Source: Limiplasma sp031556335 (GTDB lineage: Bacteria; Bacillota; Clostridia; Christensenellales; Aristaeellaceae). Taken from it: a DNA stretch of 19,633 nt. Shown here piece by piece: positions 1-6,359 of the stretch. The stretch lies in contig JAVBTE010000015.1 in the NCBI GenBank assembly GCA_031556335.1, positions 1 through 19,633 on the forward strand. Reading direction: 5' to 3'. The notes under the pieces were generated by a model, which did no database searches, was not told the origin of the DNA, and was given only the letters and a program-made list of their open reading frames with translations. The first letter of the stretch is position 1, and each line of letters opens with the position of its first letter. The position numbers and the translations under genes were made by a program.

Positions 1-345
1 GTACCTGCTTCCTGTTCGCCTTTTCAGTTTGTTTTGGGCAAGGGCGGTGACCATGGCCATCACGGGGAAGCCCAGCAAATAGCCAAAGGAAGGCGTGGCC
101 ACCACGGAAAGGCCCTGGGCCGCGGAAAAGACGGGCAGCCCCACAAGCCCCAGAAAAAGATAAGCCCCCGTGGCATACAGGCCATACAGCGGCGGAAGCA
201 GCTGCCCGCAAAGCAGCACAAACAACACCTGGGTGGTGAACAGCACCTCTGTGCCGGGAATGGAAAATTTCAGCCACAGGGTGGATACGATCAGCATGGC
301 GCACATCAGGGCGGAATAAGCAAGGCGTTTGGTTTTTTGCGGCAT
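1..345 (-). CDS. bioY: Biotin transporter substrate-binding subunit BioY (3' end cut by window edge)
   Basis: Integral-membrane S component of an ECF-type biotin uptake system. It binds biotin and works alone or with a shared EcfA/A'/T energising module. The visible 115 residues start MPQKTKRLAYSALMCAM and contain the BioY pattern: a first hydrophobic helix, then FTTQVLFVLLCGQLLPP, a Gly/Leu-rich stretch with LVGLPVF, and TPSFGYLLGFP, which is typical of the family's central region. BioY is usually about 180-200 residues, so roughly the C-terminal third lies left of the window. The ATG is at 345-343, preceded on the minus strand by AGGAG (360-356) at normal spacing. It diverges from yabP and has its own promoter and BirA-like operator, so biotin-dependent repression is expected. 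No biotin synthesis gene is visible in the window. Confidence 0.9.
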   Translation of the reverse strand, partial: MPQKTKRLAYSALMCAMLIVSTLWLKFSIPGTEVLFTTQVLFVLLCGQLLPPLYGLYATGAYLFLGLVGLPVFSAAQGLSVVATPSFGYLLGFPVMAMVTALAQNKLKRRTGSRY

Positions 346-377
346 GGCAGGGGCGCTCCTTCTTTGCTGGGAATTGC

Positions 378-405
378 GTATACCTTTACAATAAAATTGG
401 TATAC
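378..405. promoter_or_regulatory. BirA-type biotin operator upstream of bioY
   Basis: A perfect inverted repeat, GTATACC (378-384), 14 bases, GGTATAC (399-405). Written outwards the two halves read GCGTATACC and GTGTATACC. The known BirA operator has half-sites close to TTGTAAACC separated by 14-16 bases, so both sequence and spacing match well. The site sits just downstream of the predicted bioY start of transcription (about +8 to +36), where a bound repressor would block transcription. Assignment to BirA rests on similarity and on the gene controlled. Confidence 0.65.
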
Positions 406-419
406 ACATTTTCTTTGGC

Positions 420-448
420 ATTGTACCTGCCGGGGGTAGGCTTGTCAA
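420..448 (-). promoter_or_regulatory. Sigma-A type promoter of bioY
   Basis: Read on the minus strand, TTGACA (448-443) is followed by exactly 17 bases and then TACAAT (425-420). This is a perfect -35 and a 5/6 match at -10. Transcription would start near 413 and run leftwards into bioY, giving a leader of about 70 bases that contains the dyad at 378-405. Confidence 0.75.
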
Positions 449-504
449 GCCTTGGTTCTTCTTTGCTTTGGGGCCGCATACAGTGTGGCAAAGGAGGCGG
501 TTGA

Positions 505-816
505 ATGTCTCAACTTTTGCCGGCTACAAAAGGAGGGGAAGCGGCCCTTTCCAAAAGCCCGCATACGCTGCTGCTGGACAGGCGAAACCGGGCGGCCATC
601 ACCGGCGTTACGGATGTGTTCAGCTTTCAGGAGAACGAGGTCGTTTTGAAGATCGACTCCGGAGAGATGATTTTGACAGGGCAAAACCTGCACATTGCCA
701 AGCTCTTGCTGGAAGAGGGCCAGCTTCATATCGACGGCCATGTGGACAGCGTCATTTACCAGTCCAACGCCAGACACGAGGGCAGGTTCCGCTTTTGGAA
801 ACGGTGGATGAAATAA
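505..816 (+). CDS. yabP: Sporulation protein YabP
   Basis: Small YabP/YqfC-family protein of 103 residues, needed for spore cortex or coat formation in Bacillus subtilis, where it is made in the mother cell. The family pattern is visible: HTLLLDRRNRAAITGVTDV near the N-terminus, then a beta-rich stretch with a Gly-containing turn and LHIAKLLLEEGQLHIDGHVDS, ending with a basic tail. There is no signal peptide or membrane helix. The ATG at 505 follows AAGGAGG (491-497). yabQ begins two bases after the stop, so the two are co-transcribed, as in other spore formers. Upstream lies divergent bioY instead of the usual hup and S4-domain (rqcP) genes, so this is a shortened version of the cluster. Confidence 0.88.
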   Translation: MSQLLPATKGGEAALSKSPHTLLLDRRNRAAITGVTDVFSFQENEVVLKIDSGEMILTGQNLHIAKLLLEEGQLHIDGHVDSVIYQSNARHEGRFRFWKRWMK

Positions 817-817
817 G

Positions 818-1138
818 ATGGCGCTTTATTTTGAAACCGAAACCCAGGGCGTCAGCTTTCTGTTTCTATGCGGCGTCGGCTTTGTGCTGGCGCTTTTCTT
901 TGATGGGGTCAGCCTGCTCATCCGGGGGCGGATGAAGCCCCTGGGCGATGTGCTGCTGCTGCTTTTGTGCGGCCTTTTGGCCCTGGTCGCCCTGGTGTTT
1001 TTGCGGGCCAACGCCCTGCGCCTGTTCCACTGGATTGCCATGCTGGTGGGCGCGATTTTGTACCTGTGCGGCGTTCGCCGCCTTGTTTTGATGTTTTTGG
1101 AATGGCTTCACGAAAGGCGAAAGAAGAAACTGGAATAA
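818..1138 (+). CDS. yabQ: Sporulation membrane protein YabQ
   Basis: Membrane protein of 106 residues matching YabQ, which in B. subtilis localises to the forespore membrane and is required for cortex assembly. The N-terminal signature is an acidic and aromatic start (ALYFETETQGVSF), then three hydrophobic segments at about residues 10-33, 40-60 and 65-88, and a strongly basic tail (HERRKKKLE). At 106 residues it is shorter than the roughly 210-residue B. subtilis protein; short versions are common in Clostridia. The ATG at 818 follows the yabP stop by one base, with GGTGG at 803-807 as a modest ribosome site. Translation is probably coupled to yabP. Confidence 0.82.
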   Translation: MALYFETETQGVSFLFLCGVGFVLALFFDGVSLLIRGRMKPLGDVLLLLLCGLLALVALVFLRANALRLFHWIAMLVGAILYLCGVRRLVLMFLEWLHERRKKKLE

Positions 1139-1223
1139 TTGTTACAAAATGGTTGAGGGCAGCAGGAAAAATGGAGATAGCGTCGAAACCCTTCCTTAAA
1201 CACGGATGTGGAGGGATGGTTTC

Positions 1224-1538
1224 ATGCGCAAAAGCATCAGCGTCTGGCCTGTGGTTGCGCTGTTGGGCTGCTTGTTGGCGGCCTTTTTGTGGTCCAGCGG
1301 ACAACTGAACAAAAGCATTCGGGATGTGGACGATAAGTACAACCAAAGCCGCGTGAAGCTGACCCAGGTGCAAAACGAGCAAGCTTCCCTAAAAGAAATG
1401 CTGAACGCCGTGGGAACGGACGCCTTTGTGGAAAACCAGGCCCGTACCATGTACGGCTATATGAAGCCGGATGAAATCCGCTTTGTGATTACCAATCCGG
1501 AAGTTTTGTACGGCACGGAAAACGTGCCCGCCCAATAA
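1224..1538 (+). CDS. divIC: Septum formation initiator DivIC/FtsB family protein
   Basis: Bitopic division protein of 104 residues. It has a short basic cytoplasmic N-terminus (MRKSISVW), one membrane helix at about residues 7-25, then an extracellular coiled coil (about 27-62, rich in Q, N, K and L). It ends in the family region ENQARTMYGYMKPDEIRFVI, which resembles the conserved AR...GE end of DivIC/FtsB. It would join FtsL and DivIB/FtsQ in the septal complex. The ATG at 1224 is preferred over the upstream in-frame ATG at 1206 because GGAGGG (1210-1215) lies eight bases before it. The 85 bases between yabQ and this gene hold nothing else recognisable. The order yabP-yabQ-divIC is the standard Firmicutes order. 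Confidence 0.85.
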   Translation: MRKSISVWPVVALLGCLLAAFLWSSGQLNKSIRDVDDKYNQSRVKLTQVQNEQASLKEMLNAVGTDAFVENQARTMYGYMKPDEIRFVITNPEVLYGTENVPAQ

Positions 1539-1551
1539 AAAACGAAACGCA

Positions 1552-1584
1552 GAGGCCGCGCTCGAAGGGGAGCGGCCTCCTTTT
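1552..1584 (+). terminator. Rho-independent terminator after divIC
   Basis: GAGGCCGC (1552-1559) pairs with GCGGCCTC (1572-1579) as an 8-bp GC-rich stem, followed by CTTTT. The T run is short, and the ribosome site of the next gene starts six bases later, so read-through into ppx is possible. Confidence 0.6.
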
Positions 1585-1600
1585 AGAAGGTGGTGATCGC

Positions 1601-2500
1601 ATGCTTGTGGCGGTGATTGGAATAGGTTCCAACTCTTTGCGCATGTTGATTGCCGACATCAAGGACGCTCAGCTCCACCGCGTGTTTCGGGACCGCGAGG
1701 GGTTGCGCGTCTTTGCCGCATTGGATGAAAACAGGAACATTTCAAACGAAATGATGGACAAGGCTTGCCATAGCGTTTCCCTTTTCATGGCAATAGCCCG
1801 GGAGCACGGCGCGGATCAGATTTTTCTGTTCGCCACCAGCGCGGTGCGGGACGCGGCCAACCAGGAGGCCTTTTGCGCCCGTTTGTTTGAAAAAACCGGC
1901 GTCTTGCCGGAAATTTGTTCTGGCGAGCTGGAAGCCAGGCTTTCCTTTTTGGGCGCTACCGGCGTGGAACGCTCGGGGATGATTGATATTGGCGGCGGTT
2001 CTACGGAGATCGTCATCGGCCAGGGGGACCGGATCGATTTTTCCGCCAGCCTGCAACTTGGGGCGGTGCGCCTGTACCGACAGTTTCCCATTGCCTGCGC
2101 CGAGGACGCCCGTCAGGTGGTGGACTTCGCCCGGGAGACCCTGCGCCACAATGCCAAGGAGGTTCTGGCCCAGGGCCCTGTGGAATGGGTGGGCGTGGGC
2201 GGTACCTTTACCACGCTGGCGGCCCTGGTGCAAAACATTTCCTGGACAAGCAAGGAGCGCATCCATGGCTTTGTGCTGCCCGGGCGGGATGTGCTCACCT
2301 GCATGAACTGGCTGGCGGAGCTTAGCCTGAAGCACCGCATGGAACTGAACGGCCTGCAGCCTCAGCGGGCGGACATCGTGGTACACGGCATGGCCATTTT
2401 GACGGCCTGCATGCAGGAGCTGCAAATGGAAAGCGTCACAGTGTCGGAGTTTGGCAATTTGGAAGGCTACCTGAAATACCGTTTCCACTGCCGGGGATAA
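1601..2500 (+). CDS. ppx: Ppx/GppA family exopolyphosphatase (short form)
   Basis: Actin-like phosphatase of 299 residues. The family removes terminal phosphate from polyphosphate or converts pppGpp to ppGpp in the cytosol. Landmarks: GIGSNSLRMLIAD near residue 7 (first phosphate loop), FATSAVRDAANQEAF around residue 80, SGELEARLSFLG around 107-118 with the probable catalytic Glu, and the second loop DIGGGSTEIV at 129-138. GVGGTFTTLAAL follows near residue 200. Only the two-lobed catalytic part is present; the long C-terminal HD-like domain of E. coli Ppx/GppA is absent, as in many clostridial forms. The ATG at 1601 follows AAGGTGGTG. Whether polyphosphate or (p)ppGpp is the substrate cannot be decided from sequence. 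Confidence 0.87.
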   Translation: MLVAVIGIGSNSLRMLIADIKDAQLHRVFRDREGLRVFAALDENRNISNEMMDKACHSVSLFMAIAREHGADQIFLFATSAVRDAANQEAFCARLFEKTGVLPEICSGELEARLSFLGATGVERSGMIDIGGGSTEIVIGQGDRIDFSASLQLGAVRLYRQFPIACAEDARQVVDFARETLRHNAKEVLAQGPVEWVGVGGTFTTLAALVQNISWTSKERIHGFVLPGRDVLTCMNWLAELSLKHRMELNGLQPQRADIVVHGMAILTACMQELQMESVTVSEFGNLEGYLKYRFHCRG

Positions 2501-2535
2501 AATACCCAGATCAAATGCCCCGAAGCAAATTCTTC

Positions 2536-2564
2536 TTTTCTTTTTGCGCTTTTTCTGATAGAAT
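2536..2564 (+). promoter_or_regulatory. Candidate promoter for the EF-G-like gene
   Basis: TTTTCT (2536-2541), 17 bases, TAGAAT (2559-2564). The -10 is a good match and the -35 is weak. The same TTTTCTTTTT block with the same spacing to TAGAATA occurs before the hydrolase at 6309-6337, which raises confidence a little. The predicted leader is about 118 bases. Confidence 0.4.
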
Positions 2565-2630
2565 AACAAGCGATTGATTTCGGTTCAAAAGCATCATGAA
2601 GGCAACTTGTTTTGCGCTGTTCGTAGTTTT

Positions 2631-2644
2631 TGAACGTTCGTTCG
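2631..2644. promoter_or_regulatory. LexA (SOS) box-like sequence
   Basis: TGAAC-GTTC-GTTCG lies 44 bases before the EF-G-like start codon. The Firmicutes LexA consensus is CGAAC-N4-GTTCG, so nine of ten core bases match. It would lie within the transcribed leader if the promoter at 2536-2564 is correct. No known reason links this gene to the SOS response, so this may be chance. Confidence 0.25.
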
Positions 2645-2688
2645 GCGTATCGTTGATGATGCTATTAAATTACATAAGGGGGATCCAT

Positions 2689-4479
2689 ATGGCCAGCTAT
2701 CAGACAAAGGATATTCGGAACCTTGCACTCATGGGGCATGGCAGCGAGGGCAAAACCACGCTGATGGAAGCGCTGCTCTTCGCTGCCGGAGCGATTGACC
2801 GCCAGGGAAGGGTGGAGGATGGCTCCACCGTGACCGATTTTGATCCCGAAGAGATCAAGCGCGGCGTTTCCATCAGCGCCGCCATCGCGCCCATTGACTG
2901 GAAGCAGAAGATGCTCAACATCGTCGATATTCCGGGATATTTTGATTTTATCGGCGAAATGATGGGCCCCCTGCGGGTGGTGGAGACCGCTGCCATCCTG
3001 GTAAGCGGCGTGAACGGCATTGCTGTTGGCACGGAGAAAGCCTGGCAGTACGCTACCAAAAACAACGTGGGCAAAATGTTTATCGTCAACCAGATGGACC
3101 GAGAGCACGCCGACTTTATGAAGGTGCAGGGCAAGCTTCGGGATAAGTTTGGCAACAGCGTTGTGCCCATCCTGCTTCCCATCGGCAACGGCCCGGATTT
3201 TAAGGGCGTTGTGAACGTGCTGGAAAACAAAGCCTATGAAGGCACCGGCAAAAACGTGAAGGAAGTGCCCGTGCCCGCCGCCATGGCGGACGATATCGCC
3301 ACGGCCCTGGACGAGATTACGGAAGCCGCCGCCGGTTCGGACGACGAGCTGATGATGAAGTACCTGGAAGGGGAAACCCTCACCCATGAGGAGATCCTGG
3401 AAGGCTTCAAGGCGGGCATGTTTACGGGCATGATCACGCCCGTGCTGCCCTGCTCGGCGCTGACCGGCGTTGGCGTCGCCAAGCTGCTAGACGTCATGGC
3501 GGACTTCCTGCCTTCGCCCAAGCGGGCCGTGTACAAGGGCAAAAACCCCAAGAACGGCGAAGAGATCTCGCGCAAATGCGACAGCACCGAGCCCTTCTCC
3601 GCCTTCGTGTACAAGACCATTGCCGACCCCTTTGTGGGTAAATTGTCTCTGTTTAAGGTGATGAGCGGCACCTTGGCCCCCAATGCCAACATCTACAACC
3701 CCAACAAGGACAAGCCCGAAAAAATGGCGGGCCTGTATGTGCTGCGCGGCAAAAAGCAGATCAACACCGAGCTTTTGAACGCGGGGGACATGGGCGCGCT
3801 GTCCAAATTGCAGTTCACCGCCACCGGCGATACCCTGTGCGACGCCGGAAAGCCCATCCAGTACCCGGCAATCGACTTCCCGCTTCCTTGCATCTCCAAG
3901 GCGGTGTTCGCCAGCAAGCAGGGCGAGGAAGACAAGGTGTTTAGCGGCCTGGCCCGCTTGATGGAAGAAGACCCCTCCCTGAAGATTGAAAAGAACACCG
4001 AAACTACGGAAACCCTCGTTTCCGGCCAGGGCGAACTGCACCTGGACGTAGTGCGCAACAAGCTGGCCAACAAGTTTGGCGCCAAGGCCGACCTGGAAGA
4101 CCCCACCATCCCGTACCGTGAGACCATCAAAAAGACCGTCAAGGCCCAGGGCCGCCACAAGAAGCAGTCCGGCGGCCATGGCCAGTTCGGCGATGTGTGG
4201 ATCGAGTTTTCGCCCATTGGCGATACCAACCAGGACTTTGAGTTTGTAGACGCGGTGGTGGGCGGCGTGGTGCCCCGCAACTTCATTCCCTCTGTGGAAA
4301 AGGGCCTGCGGGAAAACCTGCCCCGGGGTGTGCTGGCGGGCTTCCCCATGGTGGGCCTGCGCGCCAAGCTGTATGACGGCTCCTACCACGCGGTGGACTC
4401 TTCGGAAATGGCCTTCAAAACCGCGGCACGCATCGCGTACAAAAAGGGCTGCATGGAAGCCGGCCCCGCGCTGCTGTAG
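2689..4479 (+). CDS. EF-G-like translational GTPase (FusA2 type), ended early by in-frame TAG
   Basis: Paralogue of ribosomal translocase EF-G. The GTPase motifs are non-canonical: G1 GHGSEGKT (16-23), G2-region RGVSI, G3 DIPGY (80-84) with Tyr where EF-G has its catalytic His, and G4 NQMD (134-137) instead of NKMD. The EF-G2/FusA2 subfamily is known for such changes, and its role is unsettled. Domain II, domain III (GQGELHLDVV) and domain IV (PYRETIKKTVKAQGRH, KQSGGHGQFGDVW) follow. Reading stops at residue 596, just after GPALL, where the family continues LLEPIM, so the TAG at 4477-4479 replaces a conserved Glu. The same frame then stays open to 4773; intact length would be 694 residues, normal for the family. 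The ATG at 2689 has AAGGGGG (2676-2682) six bases before it; an extension to ATG 2596 has no ribosome site. Confidence 0.85.
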   Translation: MASYQTKDIRNLALMGHGSEGKTTLMEALLFAAGAIDRQGRVEDGSTVTDFDPEEIKRGVSISAAIAPIDWKQKMLNIVDIPGYFDFIGEMMGPLRVVETAAILVSGVNGIAVGTEKAWQYATKNNVGKMFIVNQMDREHADFMKVQGKLRDKFGNSVVPILLPIGNGPDFKGVVNVLENKAYEGTGKNVKEVPVPAAMADDIATALDEITEAAAGSDDELMMKYLEGETLTHEEILEGFKAGMFTGMITPVLPCSALTGVGVAKLLDVMADFLPSPKRAVYKGKNPKNGEEISRKCDSTEPFSAFVYKTIADPFVGKLSLFKVMSGTLAPNANIYNPNKDKPEKMAGLYVLRGKKQINTELLNAGDMGALSKLQFTATGDTLCDAGKPIQYPAIDFPLPCISKAVFASKQGEEDKVFSGLARLMEEDPSLKIEKNTETTETLVSGQGELHLDVVRNKLANKFGAKADLEDPTIPYRETIKKTVKAQGRHKKQSGGHGQFGDVWIEFSPIGDTNQDFEFVDAVVGGVVPRNFIPSVEKGLRENLPRGVLAGFPMVGLRAKLYDGSYHAVDSSEMAFKTAARIAYKKGCMEAGPALL

Positions 4480-4773
4480 CCCATCATGCACGTGGACGTG
4501 CTGGTGCCGGACGAGTACATGGGCGACATCATGGGCGATATGAACAAGCGCCGGGGCCGCATCATGGGCATGAACCAGGTGGACGGCTTGCAGCAGCTGG
4601 TGGCGGAAGCCCCGCTGGCGGAAATGTTCAAGTACGCCACCGATCTCCGCTCCATGACCCAGGCCCGGGGTTCCTTCGCCATGGCCTTTGAGCGCTATGA
4701 GGAAGTGCCCGCCAACGTGGCCCAGAAGATCATTGAAAATGCCAAGAAGCAAGAGGAAGAGGAAGAAGAATAA
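4480..4773 (+). pseudogene. C-terminal remainder (domain V) of the EF-G-like GTPase, separated by the TAG
   Basis: Directly in frame with the upstream reading frame. It encodes PIMHVDVLVPDEYMGDIMGD, NKRRGRIMGM and ELAT-like YATDLRSMTQARGSFAMAFERYEEVP, the classic EF-G C-terminal domain, then a very acidic tail (KKQEEEEEE). It lacks its own convincing start: an ATG occurs at 4486 but no Shine-Dalgarno sequence precedes it. Either the gene is broken by one base change (GAG to TAG would suffice), the stop is read through, or the base is a sequencing or assembly error. There is no sign of decay elsewhere in the frame, so any lesion is recent. TAG also ends dxs, nadK and argR in this window, so a genome-wide reassignment of TAG is unlikely. 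Confidence 0.75.
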
Positions 4774-4799
4774 GCTTCTTCTTTGGCCCAAGTGGCATT

Positions 4800-4831
4800 G
4801 CCGGCCCTTTCCGCTTGCGGGAAGGGCCGGC
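4800..4831 (+). terminator. Strong hairpin after the EF-G-like gene, terminator without a T run
   Basis: GCCGGCCCTTTCC (4800-4812) pairs with GGGAAGGGCCGGC (4819-4831) as a 13-bp stem with one T-G wobble and a six-base loop. The sequence after it (CTGTTCCCTTTCC) has no continuous T tract. It may be a weak terminator or an mRNA-protecting structure between the EF-G-like gene and the sugar kinase. Confidence 0.5.
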
Positions 4832-4873
4832 CTGTTCCCTTTCCGAATATGGCCGCGATAAAAGGAGCACACT

Positions 4874-5797
4874 ATGATCACCACCGTTTGCATGAATCCA
4901 TCTTTTGACAAAACGGCGACCGTTTCCCGCCTTGCCGCCGGGCATGTGAACCGCCTTGGGGAGGTACGCTATGATGCGGGGGGAAAAGGGGTCAATGTGG
5001 CCATCGTGCTCCGCCGCCTTGGGGTGGACGTATCCTGCGTAGGATGCCTGGGCGCGGCGGACCAGGCCACTTTTTTGAAAATGGTGGAAAAAGAAGGGGT
5101 GCCTTTCCATTTTCTTTCCCTGCCGGGGAACATCCGCACCAATTTGAAAATTTTGGACCTGGAAACCCACGTGGTGACGGAGTTCAACGAACCGGGGCTT
5201 GCCATGCCAAAGCCCCGGCAGGAAGAATTTTTTTCTTTTTTGAAGGAAAAGGCCCAGGGAAGCGAATATGCCGTGCTCAGCGGAAAGCTGCCGGAGGATT
5301 GCGCGGAAACCACCTATTTGCAATGCATGCAAACGCTGCCGGACATCCAGTGGGTGCTGGACGCCGCCGGTGACGCGCTGCTCCATGGCCTGAAAGGACG
5401 CCCCTTTCTGGTGAAGCCCAATTTGCCAGAGCTGGAAGCGGTGGTGCGTCAGGAACTGCGCACCCTTCGCGCCATTCGGGACGCGGCGCTTTCGCTGGTG
5501 GGCCTGGGCGCGCAAAACGTGATCGTCTCCATGGGCAAATTTGGCGCGCTTTTTACAGACGGAAAGGAAACCCTGTTTTCCCCGGCCTTGTCTGTGGAAA
5601 GCAAGTCCACGGTGGGCGCGGGAGACGCGATGATCGGGGGCGTTTTGATGGGCCTGAGCCAGGAAGAATGCCTTCGGGAGGCCTTCTGCTACGGCATGGC
5701 GGCCGGGGCGGCCAGCGTGATGACCGACGGCACCCAGCTGATTCGGGTCAAAGATTTTCAGGGCCTTTTGCCAAAGGTGACCCTGCAAACCGTATGA
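4874..5797 (+). CDS. fruK: 1-phosphofructokinase / tagatose-6-phosphate kinase (PfkB family)
   Basis: Cytosolic sugar-phosphate kinase of 307 residues in the FruK/LacC branch of the PfkB (ribokinase-like) family. Motifs in order: MNPSFDKT at the start, GGKGVNVAIVLRRLG (36-50, first PfkB signature), a TNLKI strand at 89-93, LSGKLP near 135-140, KPNLPELE near 181, and STVGAGDAMIGG (245-256, second signature) with the catalytic base Asp251. Length is normal for FruK (about 305). The likely reaction is fructose-1-phosphate to fructose-1,6-bisphosphate; tagatose-6-phosphate is the main alternative. There is no PTS transporter or DeoR-type regulator beside it, which are usual fru partners, so the substrate is inferred from family only. 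The ATG at 4874 follows AAAGGAG. Its stop overlaps the acetyltransferase start (ATGA). Confidence 0.82.
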   Translation: MITTVCMNPSFDKTATVSRLAAGHVNRLGEVRYDAGGKGVNVAIVLRRLGVDVSCVGCLGAADQATFLKMVEKEGVPFHFLSLPGNIRTNLKILDLETHVVTEFNEPGLAMPKPRQEEFFSFLKEKAQGSEYAVLSGKLPEDCAETTYLQCMQTLPDIQWVLDAAGDALLHGLKGRPFLVKPNLPELEAVVRQELRTLRAIRDAALSLVGLGAQNVIVSMGKFGALFTDGKETLFSPALSVESKSTVGAGDAMIGGVLMGLSQEECLREAFCYGMAAGAASVMTDGTQLIRVKDFQGLLPKVTLQTV

Positions 5798-6276
5798 GAA
5801 TGCCAAGCATTGGCCGCCTGATCAGCGTTCGAAGGTATCCTTCCCGGGCCGGGACCGACGAGCGGATCGCCCTGCGGTACCAAAGCCATTTGCCCATGGT
5901 GACAGACCTGGGCTTTGCGGAGTGCGTCACCTTTGCCATCATCGACCGGCAAAGCGGCGACAAGGCCGGGGAAATCGCCCTTCGGGCTGGGGACAGCAGG
6001 CCGCTGTTTTATCTGGGGCATATTGGCTACCATGTGGACCCCGCCTACCGGGGCCACCATTACGCGCTTCGGGCGTGCAGGCTTTGTTTGCCACTCTTGA
6101 AGGAGATGGGCATGGGGTCTTTGGTCATCACCACAGACGAGGACAACGCGGCTAGCATTCGCACCTGCGAAGGGCTGGGGTGCAGGTTGGAATCCACGGT
6201 GAACGTGCCCCGGTGGTGCTGCGAGAAATTCCAAATCAGCCAACGAAAGCGCAGATACGTGCTGGTTCTTGCATAA
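5794..6276 (+). CDS. GNAT family N-acetyltransferase
   Basis: Acetyl-CoA-dependent acetyltransferase of 160 residues from the ATG at 5794, which overlaps the kinase stop as ATGA. A longer frame reaches back into the kinase gene but has no support. The fold is clear in the second half: GHIGYHVDPAYRGHHYALRA (strand beta4, then the acetyl-CoA pyrophosphate loop, here RGHHYA rather than the common RGxGxA), LLKEMGMGSLVITTDEDNAASIRTCEGLGC (beta5, helix and the conserved Asn-x-x-S/A motif), and a C-terminal strand with VNVPRWC. The substrate is unknown. The RimJ/RimL-like pattern allows protein N-terminal or small-molecule acetylation. Overlap with the kinase implies translational coupling. Confidence 0.8.
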   Translation: MRMPSIGRLISVRRYPSRAGTDERIALRYQSHLPMVTDLGFAECVTFAIIDRQSGDKAGEIALRAGDSRPLFYLGHIGYHVDPAYRGHHYALRACRLCLPLLKEMGMGSLVITTDEDNAASIRTCEGLGCRLESTVNVPRWCCEKFQISQRKRRYVLVLA

Positions 6277-6279
6277 ACT

Positions 6280-6318
6280 AAGCCAGTAGCGCAAATTGCG
6301 TCACGGGCTTTTCTTTTT
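6280..6318 (+). terminator. Possible terminator after the acetyltransferase
   Basis: AAGCC (6280-6284) can pair with GGCTT (6306-6310) around an imperfect interior that includes GCG/GCG, followed by TTCTTTTT. The stem is short and interrupted, but the T-rich tail and its position right after the stop favour a terminator. The same T-rich run overlaps the putative -35 of the next promoter. Confidence 0.35.
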
Positions 6319-6337
6319 CCCAAAGTTGGGGTAGAAT
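6309..6337 (+). promoter_or_regulatory. Candidate promoter for the hydrolase/Mur ligase/Ddl-like genes
   Basis: TTTTCT (6309-6314), 17 bases, TAGAAT (6332-6337). It has the same layout as the candidate at 2536-2564: both have TTTTCTTTTT then 13 bases then TAGAATA. Transcripts would begin near 6344 and carry the hairpin-rich sequence at 6364-6441 as their leader. Confidence 0.4.
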
Positions 6338-6359
6338 ACCATGGGATGTTATGATGAAG

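Noticed and set aside
477..484. CATACAGT as a sigma-E type -10 for yabP
   Set aside because: It fits the CATAnnnT pattern and yabP is sigma-E dependent in B. subtilis, but no matching -35 is seen and the start of transcription would fall on the ribosome site itself.
34..504. Plus-strand open frame of 156 codons at the left edge
   Set aside because: It is antisense to bioY and its control region, has a low-complexity His/Gln/Gly composition and no ribosome site.
2492..2560. Possible terminator after ppx (CGGGG and CCCCG with a later T-rich run)
   Set aside because: The stem is only 5 bp around a 21-base loop and the T-rich part starts about ten bases later; too weak to list.
2596..2688. 31-residue N-terminal extension of the EF-G-like protein from ATG 2596
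   Set aside because: No ribosome site precedes this ATG, while AAGGGGG lies at the right distance before ATG 2689, and the protein from 2689 begins like its family.
4477..4479. TAG as a reassigned sense codon in this organism
   Set aside because: TAG ends dxs at the tlyA overlap and also ends nadK and argR, where the products have normal lengths, so it works as a stop here.
3487..4911. Long minus-strand open frame of 474 codons across the EF-G-like gene and fruK start
   Set aside because: Its His/Gly/Gln-rich composition is typical of antisense to GC-rich genes. Similar shadows occur opposite dxs, rnfC-rnfD and the Mur ligase.
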